Source: Muricauda sp. MAR_2010_75 (GTDB taxonomy: Bacteria > Bacteroidota > Bacteroidia > Flavobacteriales > Flavobacteriaceae). From it: a stretch of 64,000 nucleotides of DNA. Each line of letters opens with the position of its first letter. The stretch's first letter is position 1. This document shows, piece after piece, positions 53,061 through 61,586 of this stretch. The position numbers and the translations under genes are program-made. The notes under the pieces were generated by a model. It saw only the letters and a list, made by a program, of their open reading frames with translations. It had not been told where the DNA came from and made no database searches. The stretch lies in assembly GCF_000745185.1 (NCBI RefSeq), contig NZ_JQNJ01000001.1, positions 2,689,501 through 2,753,500 on the forward strand, given 5' to 3'.

Positions 53061-54532
53061 CCTTTTAGGTTTTTAATGATTAAATCAGAAACCAATTTCC
53101 CCGAGATGAGTGCCGGTGGCACCCCTGGTCCCGGAACGGTAAGCTGACCGGTAAAGAACAGGTTCTTTACCTTGCTACTTTTGAGGTTAGGTCTTAAAAA
53201 AGCGGTTTGCCGAAGTGTGTTGGCCAAACCGTAGGCATTTCCTTTGTAGGAATTGTACTGTTCAACAAAATCGTTTATACAGAAACTTTCTTTAAATATA
53301 ATGGAATCTTTGACATGTTGGTGGGTTCTTTTTTCAAATCGGTCCATTATCACGTCAAAATATTGTTCGCGCAATTGTGGTGTATCCTCCAATCCTGGGG
53401 CAATGGGCACCAGAAAAAATCCGGTTTCACAGCTATTTGGTGCCATGGATGCATCGGTCACCGATGGAAAATTGGCATAAAATAAAGGTTCCGAAGGCCA
53501 TTGCGGTTCATCATAAATTTCTTGGGCATGTTTTTCAAAATCGGTATCAAAAAAGAGGTTGTGGTGTTCTATATTTTGCAACTTTTTGTCAAAACCAATG
53601 TAAAATAGTAGGGAAGAAGGTGCATAGGTTTTTTTCTCCCAATAGTCTTCTGAATACTGTCTGTACTTTGCATCCAACAGTGTTTCGGAATGATGATAAT
53701 CTGCCCCGCTCACCACATAATCCGCCAAATGGTTTTGACCACTACTTCGAATGCCCAACACTTCTTTGTCCGACACGATGATTTTATCCACTGGACTGTT
53801 CACATGAATCTTTACACCCAGTTCTTCGGCCAGACTTTTCATGGCCTTTATGATTTCATACATGCCACCTCTGGGATGCCAAGTGCCTAAACCGAAATCG
53901 GCAAAATTCATAAAGTTGTAGAATGAAGGAGTATTGCTGGGCTTTGCACCCAAAAAAAGTACTGGAAACTCCAAAGTGGAGATCAGTTTTGGGTTTTTAA
54001 AGCGTTTGCGTACTTCTTGACTGATGGTTTTGAAGAATTGATCAACCCGAAGGACCGTTTCCTTCGTCACCAATTCCAAAGGCGATAGGCCGGGGCGCAA
54101 CACTACCTTGTTGATGGCAATGTCATAATTTTCCTGGGCCTGTCCAATAAATCGTTTCAAATGATCCCCGCTCCCAGATTCCAGCCGTTCAAATTCCTCG
54201 CATATTTTATCCATACAATCTCCAATGGTGATCACATCATCCTCAAAGAAAACTTTGTAAGCCGGATCCAACTTATCCAGTTGATAGTAGTGTGAAGTTT
54301 TTTTGCCAAAATCTGCAAAAAATTTATCAAAAATATCGGGCATCCAATACCAACTTGGACCAATATCAAAGGTGAAGCCATTTTTAACCAGTTGCCGTGC
54401 CCTTCCACCAACGGAATTGTTTTTTTCAAAGATTTCAACTTCAAAACCAGCCTTGGCCAAATAACAAGAAGTGGAAAGGGAAGAAAAACCGGAACCAATG
54501 ACAATGACTTTTTTCATTCGTAGTTGGGCCAT
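53057..54532 (-). CDS. crtI: Phytoene desaturase CrtI
   Basis: 491 residues. The N-terminal FAD-binding motif is KKVIVIGSGFSSLSTSCYLA, followed by EIFEKNNSVGGRARQLVKNG. The C-terminal bacterial-type carotenoid desaturase signature is LFFTGQLTVPGPGVPPALIS. It desaturates phytoene to lycopene. The start overlaps the regulator stop by 1 nt, so the cluster is one tightly coupled operon. Confidence 0.95.
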   Translation of the reverse strand: MAQLRMKKVIVIGSGFSSLSTSCYLAKAGFEVEIFEKNNSVGGRARQLVKNGFTFDIGPSWYWMPDIFDKFFADFGKKTSHYYQLDKLDPAYKVFFEDDVITIGDCMDKICEEFERLESGSGDHLKRFIGQAQENYDIAINKVVLRPGLSPLELVTKETVLRVDQFFKTISQEVRKRFKNPKLISTLEFPVLFLGAKPSNTPSFYNFMNFADFGLGTWHPRGGMYEIIKAMKSLAEELGVKIHVNSPVDKIIVSDKEVLGIRSSGQNHLADYVVSGADYHHSETLLDAKYRQYSEDYWEKKTYAPSSLLFYIGFDKKLQNIEHHNLFFDTDFEKHAQEIYDEPQWPSEPLFYANFPSVTDASMAPNSCETGFFLVPIAPGLEDTPQLREQYFDVIMDRFEKRTHQHVKDSIIFKESFCINDFVEQYNSYKGNAYGLANTLRQTAFLRPNLKSSKVKNLFFTGQLTVPGPGVPPALISGKLVSDLIIKNLKG

Positions 54533-55431
54533 TAAAGGGATTCCAATAATTGTTCAATGGAATTGAACGCTTTTACGGTATCAGGGAACGTGTCCGCTGT
54601 GGCATGCCGTATTTGGTGTCCCAGGACATAGAGTCTGGAATCTGGCGAAAGCTCCAATATACTGGAGAAGCGCTCCAAGTAGGCCTGCAGTTCATTTGGG
54701 GTTGGCGCAACAGTGAAGTAAGATACAAAATAGATATTAGTATAATATTTCAGTAAATCTGAAAGGTTTTCCATGGGCATGGTTTGCCCTAAATAAATGG
54801 ATTTGTAACCTCTTAGGGTAATCTCATAGTTGATATACAACAATCCCAATTCGTGGATTTCATTCTCTGGCAAGAAAAGGACGAAGACCTTATCTTTTTT
54901 GGTAGGCTCTTCAAATTGCAGCTTTTCCGTTTGGATGTAGATTTTCTGTTTGATCAGGTTGGAAATAAAATGCTCATGGGCAGGACTGATGGTAGCGGTC
55001 TGCCAAAGCAACCCCAGTTCGTTGAGCAATGGGATGAAAACCTCATAAAAGACTTCCCTGAATGATCTTTCCACCAAGAGACTATTGTAGGTCTTCTGAA
55101 ACAGGGACTGGTCAAAATTGAGCATGGCCAATTTAAAGGCATTAAGGGCATGGCTCTTTTTGCTGTTTTGGGCCACAATTTCCTTTACCATCATTGGAAT
55201 TTGTGACTCATCCAATTTGGCAATTTTAGAAATTTTGTAACCGTTGTTGTACAATAATGTAATATTCAACAGCTTTTGCAAGCTTCCAATAGAATATGTT
55301 CTAATGTTGGTACTGGTCCTTTCTGGGCTGAACAGGTTGTATCGTTTTTCCCAAATCCGGATGGTATGGGCCTTTATTCCGGACAGATTTTCCATGTCCC
55401 GAATACTGAAAGATTTCTTTACATTGTTCAT
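54532..55431 (-). CDS. MerR-family regulator with B12-binding domains (CarH/LitR-like)
   Basis: 299 residues. An N-terminal MerR helix-turn-helix (SIRDMENLSGIKAHTIRIWE) is followed by the four-helix and Rossmann cobalamin-binding halves. The CarH/LitR motif W-x9-EH is exact: W143 and E153-H154 (LLWQTATISPAHEHFIS). The E/DxHxxG cobalamin motif is EIHELG (H193). In CarH these bind adenosylcobalamin and sense light, derepressing carotenoid genes. Here it is the first gene of the crtI-crtB-crtZ operon, so it may autoregulate light-dependent pigmentation. A B12-independent mode, as for CarA, is possible. Confidence 0.9.
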   Translation of the reverse strand: MNNVKKSFSIRDMENLSGIKAHTIRIWEKRYNLFSPERTSTNIRTYSIGSLQKLLNITLLYNNGYKISKIAKLDESQIPMMVKEIVAQNSKKSHALNAFKLAMLNFDQSLFQKTYNSLLVERSFREVFYEVFIPLLNELGLLWQTATISPAHEHFISNLIKQKIYIQTEKLQFEEPTKKDKVFVLFLPENEIHELGLLYINYEITLRGYKSIYLGQTMPMENLSDLLKYYTNIYFVSYFTVAPTPNELQAYLERFSSILELSPDSRLYVLGHQIRHATADTFPDTVKAFNSIEQLLESL

Positions 55432-55452
55432 CTTTTATTAATAAAGATTAAA

Positions 55453-55460
55453 CAAATTTA
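55453..55460 (-). promoter_or_regulatory. -7 promoter element TAAATTTG for the carotenoid operon
   Basis: Perfect TAnnTTTG on the minus strand, 22 nt before the regulator ATG at 55431. Confidence 0.45.
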
Positions 55461-55572
55461 CAATTTAAACCATACGAACCTATTTTTTTATCATAAAATT
55501 TGAGACATATCCACTGAAAAAGTAGTGTTTTTAACTGAAAAGATAAACAGATTTGAGCGTAAAAGCATAAAA

Positions 55573-55599
55573 CAAAAAAACCGCAAAGATTGCGGTTTT
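55573..55599 (-). terminator. Terminator of tRNA-Leu
   Basis: On the plus strand AAAACCGCAA (55577-55586), AGA, TTGCGGTTTT (55590-55599). Read on the minus strand it follows the tRNA within 2 nt and ends in a T run (the A-tract at 55573-55580). Confidence 0.85.
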
Positions 55600-55600
55600 G

Positions 55601-55684
55601 TGCCCACGACTGGAGTCGAACCAGCACGTCCTTACGAACACTACCCCCTCAAGGTAGCGTGTCTACCAATTCCACCACGTGGGC
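55601..55684 (-). tRNA. tRNA-Leu (anticodon GAG)
   Basis: 84 nt on the minus strand, beginning GCCCACGTGGTGG and ending CGTGGGC plus discriminator A. The anticodon arm is CTACC-TTGAGGG-GGTAG, giving anticodon GAG. The long variable arm fits leucine's class II tRNA. CCA is not encoded. A hairpin terminator follows directly. Confidence 0.95.
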
Positions 55685-55790
55685 TTATCAGCTTTTTGGT
55701 CTATATCGGCCAAAAATCTTTGGGGCGACAAATATAGGGTTTTGTCCAAATATATCCTGATTCAATATTCTGAAATTCTAACACTTTCTT

Positions 55791-56468
55791 TTATTGTTTG
55801 AAAATTCTGCCGTCTTCCATTTCAATGATGCGATCTGTTCGTTTGGCAAAATCTTCATCATGGGTTACCACCAATAAGGACAACCCTTGGTTTTCCTTCA
55901 GATTCTTAAAAATAGTAAACACGTTTTCTGAATTATGGCTGTCTAAATTTCCAGTGGGTTCGTCACCCATTAAAATGGTTGGATCATTGATGAGGGCCCT
56001 GGCTATAGCCACTCGTTGTTTTTCCCCACCGGAAATCCGGGATGCTCTTTGTTCAGCCAAATGGCCAATATGGAGCATTTCCAGTTTTTCATGCGCAGCT
56101 CTTTCAATTTGAGCATGGGATTTCTCACCCAATTTTTTGGCAGGTAGCATTACATTTTCCAACACACTGAATTCTGACAACAGATAATGAAACTGAAATA
56201 CGAACCCAATATGTTTGTTACGGATACGCGAGAGCTCTTCATGTGATTTTCCGGTAATCAATTGACTGTCCAAATACAGCTCACCCGTATAATCGGTGTC
56301 CATTGTGGAAAGAACATACAATAATGTGGATTTTCCACAGCCCGATTTTCCCATGATAGAGGCAAACTCACCTTCACGAACCCCAAAAGAAATGTCTTTC
56401 AACACATGAAAATCCTTGGGTTTGTAGAAATGTTTATTGATATTATTGGCTTCTAAGACAAATTTCAT
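55791..56468 (-). CDS. ABC transporter ATP-binding protein (MacB/LolD-like)
   Basis: 225 residues. Walker A SIMGKSGCGKSTLLYVL, signature ISGGEKQRVAIARALIND, Walker B ILMGDEPTGNLDSHN and the H-loop VVTHDEDFAKR are intact. It energises the adjacent permease, which lies 8 nt upstream. LolD (lipoprotein export) and MacB-type exporters share this form; the adaptor gene in this operon favours the MacAB type. Confidence 0.93.
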   Translation of the reverse strand: MKFVLEANNINKHFYKPKDFHVLKDISFGVREGEFASIMGKSGCGKSTLLYVLSTMDTDYTGELYLDSQLITGKSHEELSRIRNKHIGFVFQFHYLLSEFSVLENVMLPAKKLGEKSHAQIERAAHEKLEMLHIGHLAEQRASRISGGEKQRVAIARALINDPTILMGDEPTGNLDSHNSENVFTIFKNLKENQGLSLLVVTHDEDFAKRTDRIIEMEDGRIFKQ

Positions 56469-56476
56469 AGGCTGTA

Positions 56477-57739
56477 CTAGGTTCCACGAATAATTTCCAC
56501 GGGATCTATTTTTTTTGCTCTGTTCGATGGCAAATAGCCCGCAACAAAGGTTGAAATGAGGGCAAATGTGATTCCAATCACATAATAGGCCGCATTATAA
56601 TTTACTGGGAATGTTGAAATTGTAGGCAAAGCCTCAGTTTCAAAAGGGGTTTGGTCAATTACTTTGGAGAGCGCAAATCCAATCAATAGACCCAAAACAC
56701 CACCAACCAATCCAATGATCATGGCCTGACTCATAAAAATGAGTTGTACATCCCTACCTGAAAACCCTGTGGCCTTTAAAATGGCGATGTCTTTCATTTT
56801 TTCGTAGATGAGCATGTTCAAAATATTGTAGATGCCAAAACCGGCCACAATAAGCAAGGTGATGGAAACGGCATAAGTGATAAGGTTCCGAATATTTGAA
56901 CCGGTTTCAAACTGGGCATTGGCTTCATTGATGTCTATGGCTTTGGTGTTGAACTGTTTTTCCAAACGACGTGCCATGGGTTCGGCCTCCCCAATGTTCA
57001 ATAGTTTAATGTTGATGTCGGTCACATAATTTTCCGCTTCCCCCAAAATACGCTGAACCGTCTTGAGGTTGGCAAAGCTCTGGATGTTATCAATTTCAGC
57101 AATGCCACTTTGGTAAATGCCCACGATTTTTAACGGAAAGATGTTGCCGGCCACTGTACTCACCTGAACGCGGTCTCCCACAGCCAATGACATTTTATCG
57201 GCCAATCCGGCCCCCAAAAGAATACCGTTGTCATTTGTGTCCAAGGCTTCAGGGGTCCCTTCCACAATGTTATCTTGGATATTGGACAGGCGAACCTCTT
57301 CCATAATGTCGACACCAATAAGATTTCCACCCAGTTCTATGGAGCCCGATAGGTAAAAAATCTGGGCCCGAAGCTGTGGAGTGGCCCCTTTTACGTTGGG
57401 CTGTTTTTTTAGATAGTTAAGAATGGGCAGGGCATTGTGTATTTTTTTCTGGTTTTGTTTGGGCTTTATGGAATGGACAACATTGAAAGCATCCTTAAAA
57501 TCATCATAAAGGGCAACAGGTTGGGAGGGAGAGGGTCTTATTTCGTTATAGATATGAATGTGTGGGGTCTGGTTCAACACCAAATCGTCCAACATGCCAT
57601 TCAATCCAGTCATAAAACTTACCAGTGTAATGTATGCACCTATACCAAAGGTGACGCCAAGTGTCGCCGTCGCTGTGGATTTCATCTTGGTAAGAAGATG
57701 TGTTTTGGCAATGCCCAATATCACATTCCAGTTGATCAT
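56477..57739 (-). CDS. ABC transporter permease, FtsX/LolE/MacB type
   Basis: 420 residues. One N-terminal transmembrane segment (THLLTKMKSTATATLGVTFG region), a large periplasmic domain, then three C-terminal membrane segments: NLITYAVSITLLIVAGFGIY, FMSQAMIIGLVGGVLGLLIG and YYVIGITFALISTFVAGYLP. The ending PSNRAKKIDPVEIIRG is characteristic. Overlaps the adaptor gene by 4 nt and precedes the ATPase. Exports a hydrophobic or lipidated substrate, or moves it across the envelope by mechanotransmission. Confidence 0.92.
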   Translation of the reverse strand: MINWNVILGIAKTHLLTKMKSTATATLGVTFGIGAYITLVSFMTGLNGMLDDLVLNQTPHIHIYNEIRPSPSQPVALYDDFKDAFNVVHSIKPKQNQKKIHNALPILNYLKKQPNVKGATPQLRAQIFYLSGSIELGGNLIGVDIMEEVRLSNIQDNIVEGTPEALDTNDNGILLGAGLADKMSLAVGDRVQVSTVAGNIFPLKIVGIYQSGIAEIDNIQSFANLKTVQRILGEAENYVTDINIKLLNIGEAEPMARRLEKQFNTKAIDINEANAQFETGSNIRNLITYAVSITLLIVAGFGIYNILNMLIYEKMKDIAILKATGFSGRDVQLIFMSQAMIIGLVGGVLGLLIGFALSKVIDQTPFETEALPTISTFPVNYNAAYYVIGITFALISTFVAGYLPSNRAKKIDPVEIIRGT

Positions 57740-58833
57740 TGCTCAGGTTTATAGATGACTGTGTTTTCGTCAATGCCCCCTAAAATCTCTATCCTGTCCA
57801 AATTTTGTAGACCAATGCTGATTTCTTTTTCACCGTCATCGGTTAGTACTTTTGATTCACCCATTAAATATTCCTTGGGGATGGTAAGAGTCTCTTCTTT
57901 TTGTGCGATAATGATATTGCCTTCACCCGAAAGTCCCGGATATAAGGTGGCAGGTGGAGCTTTAAAAAGGGCCTCGACCTTAAAGGTCTGCGAACGTTCA
58001 TCCTTTCTTGGATAGATTTTATCCAGAGTGGCTTCAAAAACTTCAGAATTATAAGAATCCAGGGTAATGAATACCTGCTGTCCTATTTTTAGTTTAACGA
58101 TATCCACCTCATCCACCAAGAGTTCCACCACAAATTTGTCGCTTTTGCCCACTGCAGCTACGGGCTCCATTGTTGTTACAATCTCACCTTGGTTTTTGTA
58201 AAGGGCATACACTGTACCGTTTATTTTGCTGGTAATGGTGAAATCTTTAGTATTGGTGAGAGCGCTCTTGTAATTGTTCTCCGCTTGCTTTACTTGGGTT
58301 TCCAGTTCTTTCTTGGTCCTGTTGTATCTACGTTTTAGGAGGCTTAGGTTGTTTTGGGATAGCTCGTAAGCCAATTTTCGGTTGTCGTACTCCAATTTTG
58401 ACCCAATATTCTGGTTCCAGAGGTTTTTTTGTCGAAAATAATTGATGGAATCGTTCTTTAGTTGGAGTTCTGCAGCTTGAATTTCGTCTTTGATTCCACT
58501 TAAAACCGCTGCATTGCCACTATAATTTTCACGGGCCAACTGCAGGGCCAGTTTGGCATTTTCCGTATTTAATTCTGGAGAGGTGTTAATAATTTGAAGG
58601 ATACGGTCTCCCTTGGCTACCGAATCACCTTCCTCTACCCATATCTTGTCCAGAATGCCCACCACTACAGAGTAGGCCTGGTAAAGACTATCGGGTTGCA
58701 CCGTTGCGGAAGCATACACAGATTCGGTCAAGGGCATGCGTTCCGGATAAATTTTTTCCTTTTTATCGGAACATGAAAAGAGGAAGGGTATGGAGATGAA
58801 AGCAAGTAAAATATATTTCATGGTATGTTTCAT
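57736..58833 (-). CDS. Periplasmic adaptor (HlyD/MacA-like) lipoprotein
   Basis: About 365 residues from the ATG at 58833 (58821 is another option). The lipobox is in LLAFISIPFLFSCSDK. The lipoyl/barrel-sandwich halves read VVVGILDKIWVEEGDSVAKG and FTITSKINGTVYALYKNQGE, with a coiled coil between, then a beta-barrel domain (KIGQQVFITLDSYN). It links the inner-membrane exporter to an outer-membrane channel. The gene order adaptor, permease, ATPase is a three-gene MacAB-like exporter; no TolC-like gene is nearby. Confidence 0.92.
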   Translation of the reverse strand: MKHTMKYILLAFISIPFLFSCSDKKEKIYPERMPLTESVYASATVQPDSLYQAYSVVVGILDKIWVEEGDSVAKGDRILQIINTSPELNTENAKLALQLARENYSGNAAVLSGIKDEIQAAELQLKNDSINYFRQKNLWNQNIGSKLEYDNRKLAYELSQNNLSLLKRRYNRTKKELETQVKQAENNYKSALTNTKDFTITSKINGTVYALYKNQGEIVTTMEPVAAVGKSDKFVVELLVDEVDIVKLKIGQQVFITLDSYNSEVFEATLDKIYPRKDERSQTFKVEALFKAPPATLYPGLSGEGNIIIAQKEETLTIPKEYLMGESKVLTDDGEKEISIGLQNLDRIEILGGIDENTVIYKPEQ

Positions 58834-59006
58834 GAGCAAGTCCTCAAATTACCAATAAAATTATTATTTAAAGTATGAGTTAGGTCAGTATATAGTCTTG
58901 TTATAAATTGATACTGAAACGCATCAATACCTAATTTTTAACCCTATTGATGACATAGGTCATTGTGGATGTTGTTTGATTATAATTTCTTTACCACAAA
59001 AATTTG

Positions 59007-59495
59007 ATGATACTAACAGTGGCAATATTGTTAGTTGTGCTCTTGGCCCTTGGACTTCTATTTGCTCCAATCCAAATTTATATTGATACGGATACTGTAA
59101 AGTACTATGTTGGGATAAAGGGATTGGCAAAGGCCAGTTTGGAACCCGACAAAAAAGAGCTCATACGGGTACGGTTGAAAGTGCTCTTCTATGAACGTTG
59201 TTTTTATCCCATTAAAAAATCTTCAAAACCAAAACTTCCAGAGAAGAAAGCCAAGCCCCATAGGAAGATAAAATTTGGAAAAATTCTACGTGTGATAAAG
59301 TCGTTTGAAGTACGGCGATTTGAGTTGGATCTGGATACGGGAGACTACATTGCAAATGCCAAATTATATCCTGTATTTATGTTGCTCAACCACTACGTAG
59401 CTTCTTTTCACATCAATTTTGAGAACCGAAACAAACTATTGATTGATATAAGGAACCGACCTTACAGAATACTAAAATCATTTATTAACAATTAA
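59007..59495 (+). CDS. DUF2953-like (YtfI-like) membrane-anchored protein
   Basis: 162 residues from the ATG at 59007; a TTG one codon earlier also fits. One N-terminal hydrophobic segment (MILTVAILLVVLLALGLLFA). The core matches DUF2953: IYIDTDTVKYYVGIKGLAKA, RRFELDLDTGDYIANAKLYP and FHINFENRNKLLIDIRN. In Bacillus the ytfI/ytfJ pair encodes a DUF2953 protein next to GerW. Here the GerW-like gene is 10 nt downstream, so the pairing supports both assignments. The function in this non-spore-forming lineage is unknown. Confidence 0.78.
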   Translation: MILTVAILLVVLLALGLLFAPIQIYIDTDTVKYYVGIKGLAKASLEPDKKELIRVRLKVLFYERCFYPIKKSSKPKLPEKKAKPHRKIKFGKILRVIKSFEVRRFELDLDTGDYIANAKLYPVFMLLNHYVASFHINFENRNKLLIDIRNRPYRILKSFINN

Positions 59496-59505
59496 ATATA
59501 AGGTC

Positions 59506-59877
59506 ATGGATTTACATTTTGATGAATTATTGAACAAAGTGACTGATTTTATCAAGTCAGAGGCTAAGACAGACACCATTATTGGTGAACCCTTTCAGTT
59601 GGGTGAGTTTAAATGTGTGCCGGTAATTAAAGTGGGTATGGGATTTGGCTCTGGAGGAGGTGAAGGAGTTGAAGGAAAAGGTAAAAAAGGAGAAGGTGCC
59701 GGAGCCGGAGCCGGTATTGGTATTCAACCTATTGGCTTTTTGGTGACCAAAGGAGATGAGATTTCTTTCTTGGAAGCCGGAAAGACCCACGGTTTGGCCG
59801 CAGCATTTGAAAAAGTACCCGATTTGATTGAACGCATTGTTTCCGAAAGAAACAAGCATGAAGAAGTGGTTTCCTAA
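59506..59877 (+). CDS. GerW/YtfJ family protein
   Basis: 123 residues. The GerW family pattern is clear: DTIIGEPFQLGEFKCVPVIK, then a glycine-rich loop (GMGFGSGGGEGVEGKG; GAGAGAGIGIQPIGFLV). The family's Bacillus member is a sporulation/germination protein, but homologues occur in many non-sporulators. Paired with the DUF2953 gene as in Bacillus. Probably a small soluble or membrane-associated partner of that protein. Confidence 0.87.
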   Translation: MDLHFDELLNKVTDFIKSEAKTDTIIGEPFQLGEFKCVPVIKVGMGFGSGGGEGVEGKGKKGEGAGAGAGIGIQPIGFLVTKGDEISFLEAGKTHGLAAAFEKVPDLIERIVSERNKHEEVVS

Positions 59878-60023
59878 ATAGGGAGTCACCTTTTAAAACG
59901 GACTGGATTGCCTATTTTATAAGTTTAGGCAATCCGGTTCGGATGGTAAGTTTATAACACTCAATTTCTGAACTTAAAAAAAGTGCCCGCTGAATGCCTT
60001 TTTAACCCATCGGTCAAATCTGA

Positions 60024-60197
60024 AATGCCAATAAAAGGCTGGTCCAATCCCTTATCAGCTATATCCAATACTATTTCCCCACTGCGGAATGGCAAAATGT
60101 GGAGGTGGGCAATGATCAGTAGGTGCTTTTCTCCGCACCGCGTATTGAAAGGATATATTATGTAACCCCAAAGGTTTTAAACACAATGGAAGAATAA
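60024..60197 (+). pseudogene. Possible decayed gene fragment
   Basis: A frame reads KRLVQSLISYIQYYFPTAEW and then meets TAG at 60120-60122. It resumes VLFSAPRIERIYYVTPKVLN and stops at TAA 60195-60197. The stretch looks like real protein, but there is no start and an upstream in-frame TGA at 60021-60023. Probably a remnant; unrecognised. Confidence 0.25.
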
Positions 60198-60320
60198 TTT
60201 TGATTTGCCGGTTTTTATGATTGATTGTACTGGGGCCTCAATGTATTGGGTCCTTATTTTTTTGTAATCACTACCTTAAAAATCAATGGAGTCAAAGCAA
60301 ACAATATAAACGCAAAAAGA

Positions 60321-60352
60321 AAACCCTGAAAACCAAATGGTTTCAGGGTTTT
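60321..60352. terminator. Hairpin terminator of tRNA-Lys
   Basis: AAACCCTGAAAACC (60321-60334) pairs with GGTTTCAGGGTTTT with one bulge. Runs of T exist in both directions, so it serves the minus-strand tRNA-Lys. Confidence 0.8.
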
Positions 60353-60356
60353 TTAG

Positions 60357-60429
60357 TGACCTGACTGGGGCTCGAACCCAGGACCCTCTCCTTAAAAGGG
60401 AGATGCTCTACCAACTGAGCTATCAGGTC
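60357..60429 (-). tRNA. tRNA-Lys (anticodon TTT)
   Basis: 73 nt on the minus strand, starting GACCTGATAGCTCAG and ending TCAGGTC plus discriminator A. The anticodon loop is CTTTTAA, giving TTT. T-arm GGTTCGAGCCC is standard. CCA is not encoded. Confidence 0.96.
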
Positions 60430-60507
60430 GTATTTCAGTGCCGGCACATTGCGCTAAGCGGGTGCAAATATAACATCAATAATCTATTTTACAAGGTGAA
60501 TTAATGA

Positions 60508-60515
60508 TAAATTTG
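60508..60515 (+). promoter_or_regulatory. -7 promoter element TAAATTTG for aroK
   Basis: Perfect TAnnTTTG, 32 nt before the shikimate kinase ATG. Confidence 0.4.
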
Positions 60516-60547
60516 TGTTTTTTAAAAATCGCTAATAAATTCAATAT

Positions 60548-61063
60548 ATGAGAGTAGTTTTGGTGGGATATATGGCAAGTGGAAAGTCGTCCGTGGGGAA
60601 GTTGTTGGCCAGTGAGTTAGGGCTGGATTTCATAGATCTTGATGCATACATTGAGGAACGACAACAAAAATCCATCAAAACCATTTTTTCTGAAAAAGGT
60701 GAGATTTATTTCAGAAAATTGGAACATGAAATGTTGTCCAAGGTTTTGGATGAACACCAAAATTTGATGCTTTCCACGGGTGGTGGAACCCCTTGCTATG
60801 GAAACAATATGGAGACCATTTTACAAAAATCCAATCATTCCATCTATTTACAATTGTCTATCCCGGCATTAGTGGAACGGATAAAAAACGAAAAAGAAAA
60901 TCGACCCCTAGTAAAAAAATTAGATGATAAAGACCTCCCTGAGTTTATAGGAAAACATCTTTTTGAGCGAAGGCCATACTATGCACAAGCTAAACATATT
61001 TTGGAATGTGATGGTAAGGATTTGGAAACCGTGGTCTCCGAAATAAAACAAAAGTTACTCTAA
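60548..61063 (+). CDS. aroK: Shikimate kinase
   Basis: 171 residues, normal length. P-loop LVGYMASGKSSVGKLLASEL, the shikimate-binding DLDAYIEERQ and the GGGTPCYGNN motif, and the lid region with KEKENRPLV-type arginine. It phosphorylates shikimate on the path to aromatic amino acids. The 3' end overlaps the convergent phosphoribosyltransferase gene by 9 nt. Confidence 0.96.
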   Translation: MRVVLVGYMASGKSSVGKLLASELGLDFIDLDAYIEERQQKSIKTIFSEKGEIYFRKLEHEMLSKVLDEHQNLMLSTGGGTPCYGNNMETILQKSNHSIYLQLSIPALVERIKNEKENRPLVKKLDDKDLPEFIGKHLFERRPYYAQAKHILECDGKDLETVVSEIKQKLL

Positions 61064-61552
61064 AAAGACCGCATCGTTTTTGGGCTGGAATTCTACTTTT
61101 ATATGCTCATTGAGCGACGTGGACAATGAAATACCTTTAAAATCGGCCTTGACAGGGAATTTTTTGTGGTTTCTGTTCACCAATACCGCCGTTTTTAATT
61201 GTTTTATGGGTGTTTTTAAAAAGTGGTGTACCCCATAAATCAATGTGGTGCCAGAGTTGAGCACATCATCTACCAATACAACGGATTTGCCCTTGTAGTC
61301 CTCCTCGGGGATGGAGGTGCTTACCCCGCTTTCCAAGGGGTTTTTCTTATCCATTTCCACCTTGCAGAGCACAATCTCGGCATCGGTAATGTTTTTGAGG
61401 ACCGTTGCCACCTTTTTGGCAAAGTTCATGCCTCCACCATTAATTCCTGCCACAATGATTTCTTTCTCATCAACATTGCTTTCATAGATCTGATAGGCAA
61501 TTCGCCTAACAATGTGTTGAATTTGGCTGTGGGTCAATATGCGGTTCATCAT
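61055..61552 (-). CDS. Phosphoribosyltransferase family protein
   Basis: 165 residues from ATG at 61552 (or 61549). The PRPP-binding motif is VVLVDDVLNSGTTLIYG, preceded by EIIVAGINGGGMNFAKKVAT. The form is close to PyrR/hypoxanthine-type transferases, with a possible regulatory role; the nucleobase cannot be told. An in-frame extension to 61678 overlaps the S4-domain gene and is rejected. Transcribed with the S4 gene upstream (35-nt gap). Confidence 0.88.
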   Translation of the reverse strand: MMNRILTHSQIQHIVRRIAYQIYESNVDEKEIIVAGINGGGMNFAKKVATVLKNITDAEIVLCKVEMDKKNPLESGVSTSIPEEDYKGKSVVLVDDVLNSGTTLIYGVHHFLKTPIKQLKTAVLVNRNHKKFPVKADFKGISLSTSLNEHIKVEFQPKNDAVFLE

Positions 61553-61586
61553 GGCATGGATAATTGCATCAAAGATATAAAACAGA

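Larger units (their letters stand above)
59878..60356. other. 479-bp region with a stem-loop, a possible gene remnant and a terminator
   Basis: It holds a 10-bp hairpin (GGATTGCCTA at 59905-59914 with TAGGCAATCC at 59926-59935, without a T run), a protein-like open stretch interrupted by a stop (60024-60197) and the terminator at 60321-60352. No intact gene was found. Confidence 0.5.

Noticed and set aside
59506..59877. Evidence that the organism makes spores
   Set aside because: A GerW-family gene alone is not evidence of sporulation; homologues occur in many non-sporulators and no other sporulation genes are here.
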